From assembly GCA_963819885.1 (NCBI GenBank), contig CAWFXV010000022.1:124001-188000 (forward strand): 64,000 bases of DNA, given 5' to 3'. Of the stretch, positions 12,533-20,641 are shown one piece after another (position 1 is the first letter of the stretch; every line of letters begins with the position of its first letter). Position numbers and translations under genes: made by a program. The DNA is from JACVRX01 sp963819885. Lineage in GTDB: Bacteria > Actinomycetota > Actinomycetes > Jiangellales > Jiangellaceae. Under the pieces are notes generated by a model. That model was not told where the DNA came from and ran no database searches. It saw nothing but the letters and a program-made list of their open reading frames with translations.

Positions 12533-12607
12533 GGGCCTATAGCTCAGTCCGGTTAGAGCGCTTCCCTGATAAGGAAGAAGTCCCTGGTTCAAGTCCAGGT
12601 AGGCCCA
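12533..12607 (+). tRNA. ileT: tRNA-Ile (GAT)
   Basis: Cloverleaf with acceptor GGGCCTA pairing TAGGCCC, D-arm AGCTCAGTCCGGTTAGAGC, anticodon loop CTGATAA (anticodon GAT) and T-arm with GGTTCAAGTCC; the discriminator base is A and CCA is not encoded. This is the usual tRNA after gyrA/DUF3566 in actinobacteria; tRNA-Ala, normally next to it, lies about 7.9 kb away. Confidence 0.97.
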
Positions 12608-12632
12608 CCGATTCGTCGTTACTGTCCAGTTC

Positions 12633-13187
12633 GTGGACCTTCGCAACGAGCAGGTTGACGATCATCGAGCGGTGCGGGACCTGCATCTCGCGGCCTTCGG
12701 TGATCACGGCTTGGTGGTGGCCAACCTTGTCGATTCACTCCGCAGCATCGGCACGGCGGGTCGCGGACTCTCGCTGGTCGCCGCGGAGGCGGGCAGGGTC
12801 GTCGGGCAGGTGATGTTCACTGCAAGCTTGCTCGACGCTCCCCGCCAGCTGGTCGACGTTCAGGTACTCAGCCCGCTGGCCGTGTTGCCCGAGCGACAGG
12901 GCCGGGGCATCGGGTCAGCGCTGGTCCGCCGCGGCCTACAGGCAATGACAGCGCAATCAGTCCCGGTGGTGTTCGTCGAGGGAGCTCCGGAGTATTACTC
13001 ACGGTTCGGCTTCACGGCCGGTGCACAGCACGGGTTCCGCAAGCCGTCGTTGCGCATCCCGGACGCCGCATTTCAGGCCATTCGGTTGCCTCAGCACGAG
13101 CCGTGGATGACGGGGACCCTGGTCTACTCGGAGATTTTCTGGCAGCACGATGCGGTCGGGCTCCGCGAGCCTGCTGATGGTCTCTGA
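12633..13187 (+). CDS. GNAT-family N-acetyltransferase
   Basis: Predicted acetyl-CoA-dependent acetyltransferase of 184 residues, substrate unknown. The acetyl-CoA signature appears as LAVLPERQGRGIGSALVRRG, followed by VVFVEGAPEYYSRFGFTAG, typical of the YhbS-like subgroup. The GTG at 12633 starts 25 bases after tRNA-Ile; no good Shine-Dalgarno is visible, so the start is uncertain. It is the first gene of the segment separating tRNA-Ile from tRNA-Ala. Confidence 0.85.
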   Translation: MDLRNEQVDDHRAVRDLHLAAFGDHGLVVANLVDSLRSIGTAGRGLSLVAAEAGRVVGQVMFTASLLDAPRQLVDVQVLSPLAVLPERQGRGIGSALVRRGLQAMTAQSVPVVFVEGAPEYYSRFGFTAGAQHGFRKPSLRIPDAAFQAIRLPQHEPWMTGTLVYSEIFWQHDAVGLREPADGL

Positions 13188-13274
13188 ACTGGACGGCGCC
13201 ATGATCGAAGTCTGTTTGCTGGGCCTGGAACCCCACCAAGCGGCCTTCGATCACGACATCCCTATTCTCGTATC

Positions 13275-14027
13275 GTGGGCGAACGGACCAGGCGGCTGGC
13301 CTGGGAAGGGTTGCTCAATGCGCGTGATCTCGGCGGTTATCCCACCGCCGACGGCCGCGAGACGCGCTGGGGGGCCATCGTCCGATCGGACAACTTGACG
13401 CCGTTGACCGACGCCGGCCAGGCGGCCCTGCTCGCGTACGGCATCCGCTCGATCGTCGACCTGCGCCGGCCCGAGGAGGCGCGAGAGCATCCGAACCCAT
13501 TCGCCGAACCGGCGTCGCACGGGCTCGCCTATGTCAATGTGCCGTTCGAGGACCCAGCCGTGTACGCGTTCACCGAGGAACCGGAGTCACTGACCGTCGT
13601 CTATCAGATGATGCTCGATCATTACCGAGCGCGCGTTGCCGACGTCATGACGACAGTCGCTGACGCGCCGCCGGGCGGAGTCCTGGTGCACTGCATGGGC
13701 GGCCAGGACCGGACCGGCCTGGTGTCCGCCTTCCTGCTCGACCTCGCCGGTGTGGACCGAGAGACAATCGCCGCCGACTACGCCGTGACCCAGGAGAACC
13801 TGCGGGAACGCGATGACGAGTATGTGCGGAACGGGCCGGGCGACCGAGCCGAGAGGGAGCGGCTCACGGCCAAGTTCAGTGCCAAGGCGGAGGTCATGAT
13901 GGACGTCTTGGATCACGTCGACGAGCGGTACGGGGGCGTAGAGCGCTATCTGCTCCAGGCTGGCGTCCCAGGCGACCAGTCGTCCGCCTACGCCGGAGGC
14001 TGGTGCCGGCGGACGAGTAGGTGCTGA
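13275..14027 (+). CDS. Tyrosine-protein phosphatase (Y_phosphatase3 / PtpB-like)
   Basis: Predicted phosphatase of 250 residues acting on phosphotyrosine or phosphoinositides. It begins with NARDLGGYPTADGRETRWG, typical of the family N-terminus, and has the P-loop HCMGGQDRTG (Cys140, Arg146), with Gln instead of the Lys that commonly precedes the Asp. GTG start. No signal peptide. It stands 87 bases after the GNAT gene. The last 20 residues look unrelated to the fold and may be a recent read-through tail. Confidence 0.86.
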   Translation: MGERTRRLAWEGLLNARDLGGYPTADGRETRWGAIVRSDNLTPLTDAGQAALLAYGIRSIVDLRRPEEAREHPNPFAEPASHGLAYVNVPFEDPAVYAFTEEPESLTVVYQMMLDHYRARVADVMTTVADAPPGGVLVHCMGGQDRTGLVSAFLLDLAGVDRETIAADYAVTQENLRERDDEYVRNGPGDRAERERLTAKFSAKAEVMMDVLDHVDERYGGVERYLLQAGVPGDQSSAYAGGWCRRTSRC

Positions 14028-14228
14028 CTGCGGTCCGTTGCATCGGCGGTCATGAGCGGGACGTCCGGCGGATTCTCGTCAACGAGGCCGCGTCCCGGTG
14101 GAAGTACCGCGCCCGTCGGCCGGAGACATTGGTCGACGTCGTGCCCGAACCGGTCGGGCCGGACCTGACGGCTCCGCGAACTAGATCCTGTCCGCGAACT
14201 AGACGATCAACGGCCGGACGGGCGCAGG

Positions 14229-15215
14229 TCAGCGCCGGGCCGTCGACTCCGGTGTGGTGGCGCGGTCGAGGGCGTCGAGGTCGTCGTCAGCGAGCTCGAA
14301 AGCGAGCGCTCCGGCGTTCTGCCTGGCCTGATCGGCATTCTTGGCACCGACGATGGGTACGACGCCATCCTGCTGCATCAGCCAGCGCAGGGCGACCTGA
14401 CTCGGTCCCATGCCGTAGCGATCACCGATCCGGCCGAGCAGCTGCAGCAGGTCGGACAGGGCGGCAAGATTCTTGCCGCGGAAGTAGCGCATGTACCGCC
14501 GCCATCCGGCCGGCCGGGATGTGGCCGAGTACTTTCCGGTGAGCGCGCCGGAGGCGAGCGGCATATAGGCGATCAGAGTGACACCAAGCTCGCGGCACGC
14601 GTCGAGCACTCCGTTGGCCTCCGGATCACGGTGCAGGAGCGAGTACTGGACCTGGTTCGAGGCGAGCGGCAGACCGCGCTTGGCGAGTTCCTCGTGGGCA
14701 GTTCGCATCTGTTTCGCGTTGTAGTTGCTCACCCCGACGGCGCGAATCTTGCCCGCCTCCACGGCGTCGGCCATCAGGTTCATCAGCTTGGGGATCGACA
14801 TCCACGGGAACGCATAGTGGATCTGGTACAGATCGATCCGCGTTCGTTGCAGCCGCGTCAGGCTTTCCTCGAGCGTCGCCGGGAGGCTGCGTTCGCGGGA
14901 GAAGTTGCCAAAGGGGAACTTCGTCGCCACGACGACGTCCTGACCTCGAGTCAGCTCGCCAACCCGACGCTCGGAGACTCCCTTGCCGTACATCGCTGCG
15001 GTGTCCACGAAGTACACGCCTGCTGCCAGGCTGACCTCGAGTGCGGCCCGCTGCTCGTCGGCCGTGCTGGTGGGCCCGTAAGCGCTGCGAGCTGGGCTCC
15101 ACCACGGCGCGGTCAGCATGTCCCCCCAGACCATCGCGCCGATCCCGAGCCGGGAGATTTGGATATCGGTTCGCCCCAACCTGATCGAGGTTGGATCTTG
15201 ACCTGGTTCGCTCAC
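14229..15215 (-). CDS. Aldo/keto reductase
   Basis: NADPH-dependent oxidoreductase of 328 residues with an AKR TIM barrel: LGIGAMVWGD, FVDTAAMYGKGVSERRVGE (catalytic Asp and Tyr), VVATKFPFG (catalytic Lys), IDLYQIHYAFP, GVSNYNAKQM and the cofactor-binding VPIVGAKNADQARQNAGAL. The open frame continues far upstream across the opposite gene; the GTG at 15215 is chosen because GAGGTG precedes it and homology begins just after. Substrate unknown. In the 201 bases between the phosphatase stop and this stop there is only a short direct repeat, CCGCGAACTAGA, at about 14175-14205. Confidence 0.9.
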   Translation of the reverse strand: MSEPGQDPTSIRLGRTDIQISRLGIGAMVWGDMLTAPWWSPARSAYGPTSTADEQRAALEVSLAAGVYFVDTAAMYGKGVSERRVGELTRGQDVVVATKFPFGNFSRERSLPATLEESLTRLQRTRIDLYQIHYAFPWMSIPKLMNLMADAVEAGKIRAVGVSNYNAKQMRTAHEELAKRGLPLASNQVQYSLLHRDPEANGVLDACRELGVTLIAYMPLASGALTGKYSATSRPAGWRRYMRYFRGKNLAALSDLLQLLGRIGDRYGMGPSQVALRWLMQQDGVVPIVGAKNADQARQNAGALAFELADDDLDALDRATTPESTARR

Positions 15216-15348
15216 CCTGCACCTCGCAGCCGGCAACGCCCACTCGCCAGTCTCGCACGCGTCGGTGTACGGAAACGCCACGCGCGCTCGACGGGTAGCC
15301 ATTGCCGTCGTAGCGTGCGGGAGGAACGAGCCGACGAGGAGGTCGCGG

Positions 15349-15957
15349 ATGTTCGTACAGGTCATCAAGGGACAGGTATCCGATTCAGCAGAGGTGCAGG
15401 CGGCAATGAACCGCTGGCTCGACGAGACGGCACCGGGCGCGATCGGATGGCTCGGCACCACAGCGGGCGTCACAGACGACGGCACGTTCGTCGCGCTGGC
15501 CCGGTTCGAGTCAGAGGACGCCGCCCGACGCAACAGCGGGCGTCCTGAGCAGGACCAATGGTGGCGTGAGACGGCGAAGCTCTTCACCGGTGAGCCCATC
15601 TTCCAGGACTGCTCAGAGGTCGTCCAGATGGGGCCGGGGGGATCCGACGACGCCGGTTTCGTCCAGATGATCGAGGGTCGAGTCAGAGACGTCGAGCGCT
15701 GGCGGGAGATGAGCGAGCGCTGGGAGTCCATGGGTAACGACTTCCGACCGGACGTGATCGGCGGTGTGCTCGCCATACACGGTGACGGCGGCTACACGAA
15801 CGCGGTGTACTTCACCTCCGAGGCCGAGGCGCGCGAAGGCGAGCAGAAGGAGCCGCCGCCGGAGATGAAGGCCATGATGGACGAGGAAATGGCCCTGCAG
15901 GAAGGCGAGCTCACCTTCTACGACCTGCGTGAGCCCTGGCTGGCGTCACCGAGTTAG
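15349..15957 (+). CDS. Conserved hypothetical protein, two-repeat dimeric alpha/beta barrel type
   Basis: 202 residues with no signal peptide or membrane segment. Two similar halves begin MFVQVIKGQVSDSAEVQAAM and GFVQMIEGRVRDVERWREM, each followed by an FxSEDAARR / FTSEAEAREGE-like strand-helix unit, the pattern of duplicated ABM/ferredoxin-like small domains. The ATG at 15349 is preceded by GAGGAGG. It is divergent from the aldo/keto reductase. Function unknown; a role in small-molecule binding or quinone oxidation is only a guess. Confidence 0.75.
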   Translation: MFVQVIKGQVSDSAEVQAAMNRWLDETAPGAIGWLGTTAGVTDDGTFVALARFESEDAARRNSGRPEQDQWWRETAKLFTGEPIFQDCSEVVQMGPGGSDDAGFVQMIEGRVRDVERWREMSERWESMGNDFRPDVIGGVLAIHGDGGYTNAVYFTSEAEAREGEQKEPPPEMKAMMDEEMALQEGELTFYDLREPWLASPS

Positions 15958-15967
15958 CCCACGGTCG

Positions 15968-17230
15968 TCAGCTGAGTGAACGCTCCTCGGCAGTCGTCAG
16001 GCAGCGGGTGAGGAAGGCCCGTTCCGGCTCGTTTCCGACGTACTCCAGCGCGCTCCGGTACGCACGAGCGGCTTCGTGGTAGCGGCCGAGCCGGTCGAGC
16101 AACCGGCCTCGTGCGGCGTGGAGCAGGTGATACTGGTCGAGCCCGGAACCGGCCAGGTCGTCGAGCAGGCGGAGCCCGGCCTCAGGTCCGTTCACCATTG
16201 CTATCGCGACGGCCCGGTTCAGTTCAACGACTGGTGAGGGCGCCATATCGCGCAGCACGTTGTAGAGGCCGACGATTTGGGGCCAGTCCGTGGTCTCGAC
16301 ACTGGCCGCCTCGTCGTGTACGGCGGCGATGGCGGCCTGGAGCGCGTACGGTCCGGGCGACCCTCCGGTCAAGGCAGAGACCACCAGCGAGCGCCCCTCC
16401 TCGATCTGCGCCCGATCCCACCCGGACCGGTCTTGATTCTCGAGCAAGACGAGGTCACCGGCTTCGTCCGTGCGGCTCGCTCGCCGGGCATCGACGAGGA
16501 GCATCATCGCGAGCAAGCCGGTGACCTCTTGCTCGGCTGGCAAGAGGCGGCGCAGGATCCTGGCCAGTCGGATGGCTTCGTCGGCCAGCTCTGGACGAAC
16601 CAGAGCCGGTCCCCTGCTCGCCGCGTACGCCTCGGTGAAGATGACGTAGACGACGCTGAGGACGGCCGGCAGTCGCGTCGGCAGCTCATCCGTTGATGGG
16701 ACTCGATACGGGATGCCCGCCTCGCGGATCTTGCGCTTGGCCCGAACCAGGCGTTGCGCCATCGTGGTCTCGGGCACCAGGAAAGCTCGAGCGACCTCCG
16801 CCGTCGAGAGGCCAGCCAGATACCGCAGCGTCAAGGCGACCCGGGCGTCGGCAGCCAACGCGGGGTGGCAGCAGGTGAAGAACAGCCGCAGGCGATCATC
16901 GCCGATCACGTCCGGGTCGCCCGCCGGCGCGTCGAGGCGCTCGGTCTCCGCGCGCTCCGCCTCGACCTTGAGGATGGCCAGCTTGGCGGCATAGGTCTGC
17001 CGGCGTCTGAGCAGGTCGACGGCGCGCCGCCGGGCCGTGGTCAGCAGCCACGCGGCCGGCTTGTCCGGAACCCCGTCGATTGGCCAGCGCTCCAAAGCGA
17101 CGGCCATTGCGTCCGCGGCGACCTCCTCGGCGAGATCCAGGTCACCGACCCACCGCATGAGCGTGGCGAGCAGCCGCCCCCATTCCTCCCGGAATACGGC
17201 CTCCGCGGAGTCGGCTGCCCGCCCGCTCAT
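15968..17230 (-). CDS. ECF sigma factor, ECF42 (SigJ-like) type
   Basis: RNA polymerase sigma factor of 420 residues. Region 2 (EEVAADAMAVALERWPIDG, AWLLTTARRRAVDLLRRR) and region 4 (TLRYLAGLSTAEVARAFLV, MAQRLVRAKRKIREAG) are followed by a C-terminal extension of about 200 residues with TPR-like content (VELNRAVAIAMVNGPEAGL, HAARGRLLDRLGRYHEAARAY), the mark of group ECF42. It starts 7 bases after the stop of the DGPF gene, the conserved partner of ECF42 factors. No anti-sigma gene is present, as expected for this group, in which the C-terminal extension is thought to replace it. Confidence 0.93.
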   Translation of the reverse strand: MSGRAADSAEAVFREEWGRLLATLMRWVGDLDLAEEVAADAMAVALERWPIDGVPDKPAAWLLTTARRRAVDLLRRRQTYAAKLAILKVEAERAETERLDAPAGDPDVIGDDRLRLFFTCCHPALAADARVALTLRYLAGLSTAEVARAFLVPETTMAQRLVRAKRKIREAGIPYRVPSTDELPTRLPAVLSVVYVIFTEAYAASRGPALVRPELADEAIRLARILRRLLPAEQEVTGLLAMMLLVDARRASRTDEAGDLVLLENQDRSGWDRAQIEEGRSLVVSALTGGSPGPYALQAAIAAVHDEAASVETTDWPQIVGLYNVLRDMAPSPVVELNRAVAIAMVNGPEAGLRLLDDLAGSGLDQYHLLHAARGRLLDRLGRYHEAARAYRSALEYVGNEPERAFLTRCLTTAEERSLS

Positions 17231-17237
17231 CGTGGTG

Positions 17238-17594
17238 TCACTGTTGCGGATCGATCTCCATGACCGGACGGACCTCCATCGACCCGTACTTCGCGCCCGG
17301 GCAGCGAGCGGCCCAGTCGAGGGCGGTGTCGAGATCGGGCACGTCGATCATGTAGAACCCGCCGAGCACCTCCCGGGTCTCGGCGAACGGCCCGTCGGTG
17401 ACCACACGCTCGTCGCCCTTGAGCCGGACTGTCGTCGCCGTCTGCGACGGCTGCAGAGCCTCGCCGGCCTGATGGACACCGGAGTCTTTGATGGCCTTGT
17501 CGTAGGCGTACCACTCGGCCATCGTCGCGTCGATGTCCTCTTGCGCGGGTGGTGCGGTTGGTTCCTCGCTGTAGATCAACAGCAGATACCGCAT
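17238..17594 (-). CDS. YCII-related DGPF-domain protein
   Basis: Small protein of 118 residues starting MRYLLLIYSEE and carrying DGPFAETREVLGGFYMIDV, the motif that names the DGPF family. The ATG at 17594 has a GAGGAGGG ribosome-binding site. It forms an operon with the ECF42 sigma factor; DGPF genes are typical ECF42 neighbours and are usually in their regulon. Biochemical activity is unknown. Confidence 0.92.
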   Translation of the reverse strand: MRYLLLIYSEEPTAPPAQEDIDATMAEWYAYDKAIKDSGVHQAGEALQPSQTATTVRLKGDERVVTDGPFAETREVLGGFYMIDVPDLDTALDWAARCPGAKYGSMEVRPVMEIDPQQ

Positions 17595-17770
17595 TGTCTA
17601 GCCCTCCTCAGGGTCCGTGGGCGGCCCGATTTGCCGCCTCATCATGACGACGAATGGACGTGTCTGCCATCGACAGGCCGCCGACGACACGTTCGCCTCC
17701 GCAATCCGTAGGACCCGTGTGCCGCGAATCAAGGCTGCGCAGCCACTGGTGACCACCGCCAGTCGAGCCC

Positions 17771-17809
17771 TCGGAGGGCCTCCCCTGAAGCGTCGAGGAG
17801 GCCCTCCGA
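17771..17809. terminator. Strong inverted repeat, probable terminator
   Basis: A perfect 13-bp stem, TCGGAGGGCCTCC and GGAGGCCCTCCGA, closes a 13-base loop. No T-run follows on either strand, so termination would be of the stem-only type common in actinobacteria. It lies between the divergent DGPF promoter region and DLW-39. The rest of 17595-17863 shows no gene. Confidence 0.5.
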
Positions 17810-17863
17810 TCAACCACTGCGTTAACCTGCGGTGACCACGACCGTCCTGAGAGGCAGCTGACC

Positions 17864-18004
17864 GTGATCAACAAGAAGGTCCTCATCACCGCGCTCGTCG
17901 CCCTCGCCGGATACCTGGGCTACAAACGGGTCCAGGCCGACAAGGCCGAGCAAGATCTGTGGGCCGAGGCTACCGACCCGGTAGCGCCGCGCGATCGTCA
18001 GTAG
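17864..18004 (+). CDS. DLW-39 family small protein
   Basis: A 46-residue protein: a short hydrophobic N-terminus (VLITALVALAGYLGY) followed by KRVQADKAEQDLWAEATD. The DLW motif with its flanks identifies the DLW-39 family, tiny actinobacterial proteins of about 39-46 residues usually encoded just after the tRNA-Ile/tRNA-Ala pair near gyrA. The GTG at 17864 follows AGAGG by about 10 bases; the gene ends in TAGTAG. Here it lies between the two tRNAs, 20 bases before the PHP-domain gene. Function unknown; probably a membrane peptide. Confidence 0.9.
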   Translation: MINKKVLITALVALAGYLGYKRVQADKAEQDLWAEATDPVAPRDRQ

Positions 18005-18024
18005 TAGCTCATCCCGGGGCGACA

Positions 18025-19041
18025 ATGGACCCGGTGGAGGCGCTGCGGCGGATCGCCTATCTGCTCGAACGCGCTCGTGAGCCGACCTACCGCGTCCGCG
18101 CGTTCCGTACGGCTGCCACCACAATCAGCGGTCTGTCCGCCGACGAGGTGTCGGCTCGTTCTGCCGACGGCACGCTGACTGCGCTTCCCGGGATCGGCAA
18201 GGTGACCGCGGAAGTAGTGGGGGAGGCGCTGGCCGGAAACGTGCCGGGGTACCTCCAGCGGCTGGAGGAAGCAGATCTGGCCCGTGCGCCCGAGACCGGT
18301 GGTGAGCAGACCAGGGCGGCACTGCGCGGTGATCTGCACACCCACTCGGATTGGTCCGACGGCGGCAGTCCGATCGAGGAGATGGCCGCGACGGCACGCG
18401 ACCTCGGGCACGAGTACGCCGTTCTCACCGACCACTCGCCGCGGCTAACGGTGGCCAACGGGCTCTCCCCCGCCCGGCTGCGTGAGCAACTGAACGTGGT
18501 GGCTGACGTCAACGGCCGGCTCGCGCCCTTTCGCCTGCTGACCGGGATCGAGGTGGACATCAACGAGGACGGCAGCCTCGACCAGGAGCCAGAACTGCTC
18601 GACCGCCTCGACGTCGTCGTCTCGAGCGTGCACTCCAAGCTGCGAATGCCTGCCGAGGAGATGACGCGCCGGATGGTCACCGCGATCGCCAATGTCCACA
18701 CCAACGTGCTCGGGCATTGCACCGGCCGCCTGATCACCGGAGGGCGGGGAACGCGGCCGGAGTCGCAGTTCGACCCGGACCTCGTGTTCGAAGCGTGTCG
18801 GCAGTTCGACGTCGCGGTGGAGATCAATTCACGACCGGAGCGCCTCGACCCACCAAAGCGCCTGCTCCGGCTGGCCGTCGAGGCCGGCTGCCTGTTTGCT
18901 ATCGACACCGACGCACACGCACCCGGCCAGCTGGAATGGCAGCACTACGGCTGCGAGCGGGCCGAGGCGTGCGGTGTCCCGGTCGAACGGATCGTCAACA
19001 CCTGGAGCACGGAGGAGTTGCTGGCCTGGGCCGCCCGGTGA
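18025..19041 (+). CDS. PHP-domain protein with HhH motif (PolX-like)
   Basis: Predicted metal-dependent phosphoesterase of 338 residues. The N-terminal 90 residues resemble the helix-hairpin-helix region of PolX (LTALPGIGKVTAEVVGEAL), and the C-terminal PHP domain has DLHTHSDWSDG, YAVLTDHS, SSVHSK, GHCTGR and DTDAHAP, the set of metal-binding His/Asp motifs. There is no polymerase domain. Starts ATG at 18025, 20 bases after DLW-39, so probably cotranscribed. Likely histidinol-phosphatase-like or nuclease activity; which one cannot be told from sequence. Confidence 0.88.
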   Translation: MDPVEALRRIAYLLERAREPTYRVRAFRTAATTISGLSADEVSARSADGTLTALPGIGKVTAEVVGEALAGNVPGYLQRLEEADLARAPETGGEQTRAALRGDLHTHSDWSDGGSPIEEMAATARDLGHEYAVLTDHSPRLTVANGLSPARLREQLNVVADVNGRLAPFRLLTGIEVDINEDGSLDQEPELLDRLDVVVSSVHSKLRMPAEEMTRRMVTAIANVHTNVLGHCTGRLITGGRGTRPESQFDPDLVFEACRQFDVAVEINSRPERLDPPKRLLRLAVEAGCLFAIDTDAHAPGQLEWQHYGCERAEACGVPVERIVNTWSTEELLAWAAR

Positions 19042-19112
19042 ATACCGAATGAACTTCCCGCGTGTCGCTTGCACCGGTGCGTGCAGCGCGTCGTGATAAT
19101 GGATCACAAGGA

Positions 19113-19149
19113 AGGGGCTCCCTCCAAGTATGAGTTGGAGGGAGCCCCT
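19113..19149 (+). terminator. Terminator-like hairpin after PHP gene
   Basis: Perfect 15-bp stem AGGGGCTCCCTCCAA / TTGGAGGGAGCCCCT with a 7-base loop GTATGAG, 72 bases past the PHP stop. There is no U-tract, but the stem is very stable and sits between gene end and a long spacer, so it most likely ends the DLW-39/PHP transcript. Confidence 0.7.
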
Positions 19150-19372
19150 CGAGTCCCGCGTCCCCGAATGCCGATCGCTCGCCACTCGGTTCTGCGGAAC
19201 CCAGTCACCTGTCGCGACAATCCCGAAATCACCGGTTACCCAGTGACCCCGTGTTCAGAGGCGAACCCCTGAACTCGGATCGCCATGACTGGCGACGTGA
19301 GAGATTTCTAGCCCTCTGGGAGACGGTGCGCAAGGGCTGGGAAGCACCTTTTTCAAGATTCTTTTGATGCCA

Positions 19373-19451
19373 TGTGGATGTCCACAGGACACGTGTCGTT
19401 TCCCCCAGCTTCGGCCAGTTATCCACGGTGTCGTCCACTGACCCGTCCACA
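19373..19451. promoter_or_regulatory. Cluster of DnaA-box-like sites
   Basis: In the gene-free stretch 19150-19522, five 9-mers resemble DnaA boxes: ACATCCACA (minus, 19373-19381), ATGTCCACA (19378-19386, overlapping and opposed to the first), TTATCCACG (19419-19427), TCGTCCACT (19431-19439) and CCGTCCACA (19443-19451). Upstream there is also a small hairpin GTTCAG...CTGAAC (19253-19274). No gene is supported here. The cluster precedes the lipoprotein gene and could titrate DnaA or regulate that gene. Confidence 0.5.
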
Positions 19452-19522
19452 ACCCGGAATGACCACGTTCACCCGTACCGATACTTGGGCGGTGCCGGCG
19501 GTCCTGCTCAGCCGGCAGCCGG

Positions 19523-20464
19523 ATGGAACCGAAGCGCTACTGGTTGCGTCTCACCAGCGTGGACGGGTCGTGGTGTCGCGCCGCGCTGGCCGTGGTCGTT
19601 GCGGCGGTGATCGCCGGATGCGGTGACGACGCCACAGTGGCGACCGGTGGAACGCCGGGCGGCAGTGACCGTCCCTACACCGTCACCACGACAGTGCTGG
19701 AGAGCCCGGAGCACGGACCCCAGCTGTGCCTCGGCGGTGTCGCCGAATCGCTGCCGCCGCAGTGCGGTGGTCCAGATATCGTCGGCTGGGATTGGGAATC
19801 CGTCGCCGACGAAGAGTCGGAATTGGGCACCACGTGGGGCGTCTACGCCGTCATCGGAACGTACGACGGCGAGCAGTTCACGCTCACCGAACCGCCGCAG
19901 CCAGGCACCCACCAAAGTGCGGGTCGGACTGACGAACTGCCGCCGACGACACCATGCGACACCCCACCGGGTGGCTGGGCAGTCGTCGATCCGTCGACAG
20001 CGACCGACGAGGCGATGTTTGCCGCGCAGGAGTACGCCTACGCACAACCCTCGTACTCGGTCATGTGGCTGGATCAATCGATCAACCCAGCACTTGCCGA
20101 CGGGACTGATCCCAGCGAATTGATGCTCGCGAACGACCCGACGAAGCTGATCCTCAATGTGCGCTTCACCAGCGATCTACAGCTGCACGAGGAGCGGCTG
20201 CGCACGGTGTGGGGTGGCGCGTTGTGCGTGAGCAAGGGCGAGCGAACGGAATCGGAGCTGCTAGCCATTCAGGAGGAGGTGCAGAAGCAGCCCGGTGTCC
20301 TGGGCTCGGGGGCCGGCAACGTCGACGGTGTGGTGGACGTCTCTGTGATCGTCGATGACGGAACGCTGCAGCGACAGTTCGACGAGAGGTTCGGGAGAGG
20401 GAGTCGTGCGCGTCACGTCGGCTTTGCAGCCCGTCGACTAATCGGCGTTGGACCAGCATTGTGA
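19523..20464 (+). CDS. Putative lipoprotein
   Basis: 313-residue exported protein. The N-terminus has a basic stretch, a hydrophobic core (RAALAVVVAAVIAGC) and a lipobox VIAGC followed by GDD, so Cys at about 33 is probably lipidated. The mature part contains GPQLCLGGVAESLPPQCGGP and GWDWESVADEES, a conserved but uncharacterised actinobacterial pattern, and several Cys pairs. The ATG at 19523 lacks a clear ribosome-binding site; the GTG at 19559 also fits a signal peptide. Function unknown. Confidence 0.75.
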   Translation: MEPKRYWLRLTSVDGSWCRAALAVVVAAVIAGCGDDATVATGGTPGGSDRPYTVTTTVLESPEHGPQLCLGGVAESLPPQCGGPDIVGWDWESVADEESELGTTWGVYAVIGTYDGEQFTLTEPPQPGTHQSAGRTDELPPTTPCDTPPGGWAVVDPSTATDEAMFAAQEYAYAQPSYSVMWLDQSINPALADGTDPSELMLANDPTKLILNVRFTSDLQLHEERLRTVWGGALCVSKGERTESELLAIQEEVQKQPGVLGSGAGNVDGVVDVSVIVDDGTLQRQFDERFGRGSRARHVGFAARRLIGVGPAL

Positions 20465-20518
20465 AACGCGGTCACTTGGGGCCGAAAGCTGCGGCGCCGG
20501 TAGGCTGGTGAGGTTGCC

Positions 20519-20591
20519 GGGGACGTAGCTCAACTGGCAGAGCACCGCCTTTGCAAGGCGGGGGTTGAGGGTTCAAGTCCCTTCGTCTCCA
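20519..20591 (+). tRNA. alaT: tRNA-Ala (TGC)
   Basis: Acceptor GGGGACG pairs with CGTCTCC; D-arm AGCTCAACTGGCAGAGC; anticodon arm CCGCC-TTTGCAA-GGCGG with anticodon TGC; T-arm GAGGGTTCAAGTCCCTT. Discriminator A, CCA not encoded. This is the usual partner of tRNA-Ile next to gyrA. Confidence 0.97.
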
Positions 20592-20641
20592 CGCACGGTC
20601 GGGATGTCGAGCTCGACGAGCACCCGCCCCAAGTGAGCGGA

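Noticed and set aside
14436..15776. Upstream extension of the minus-strand aldo/keto reductase frame
   Set aside because: The part beyond 15215 is antisense to the gene at 15349-15957 and has no homology; the GTG at 15215 has a ribosome-binding site.
12608..20518. Genomic island inserted at tRNA-Ile
   Set aside because: No integrase, transposase or duplicated tRNA end was seen, and DLW-39, a core gene, lies inside; kept only as a synteny observation.
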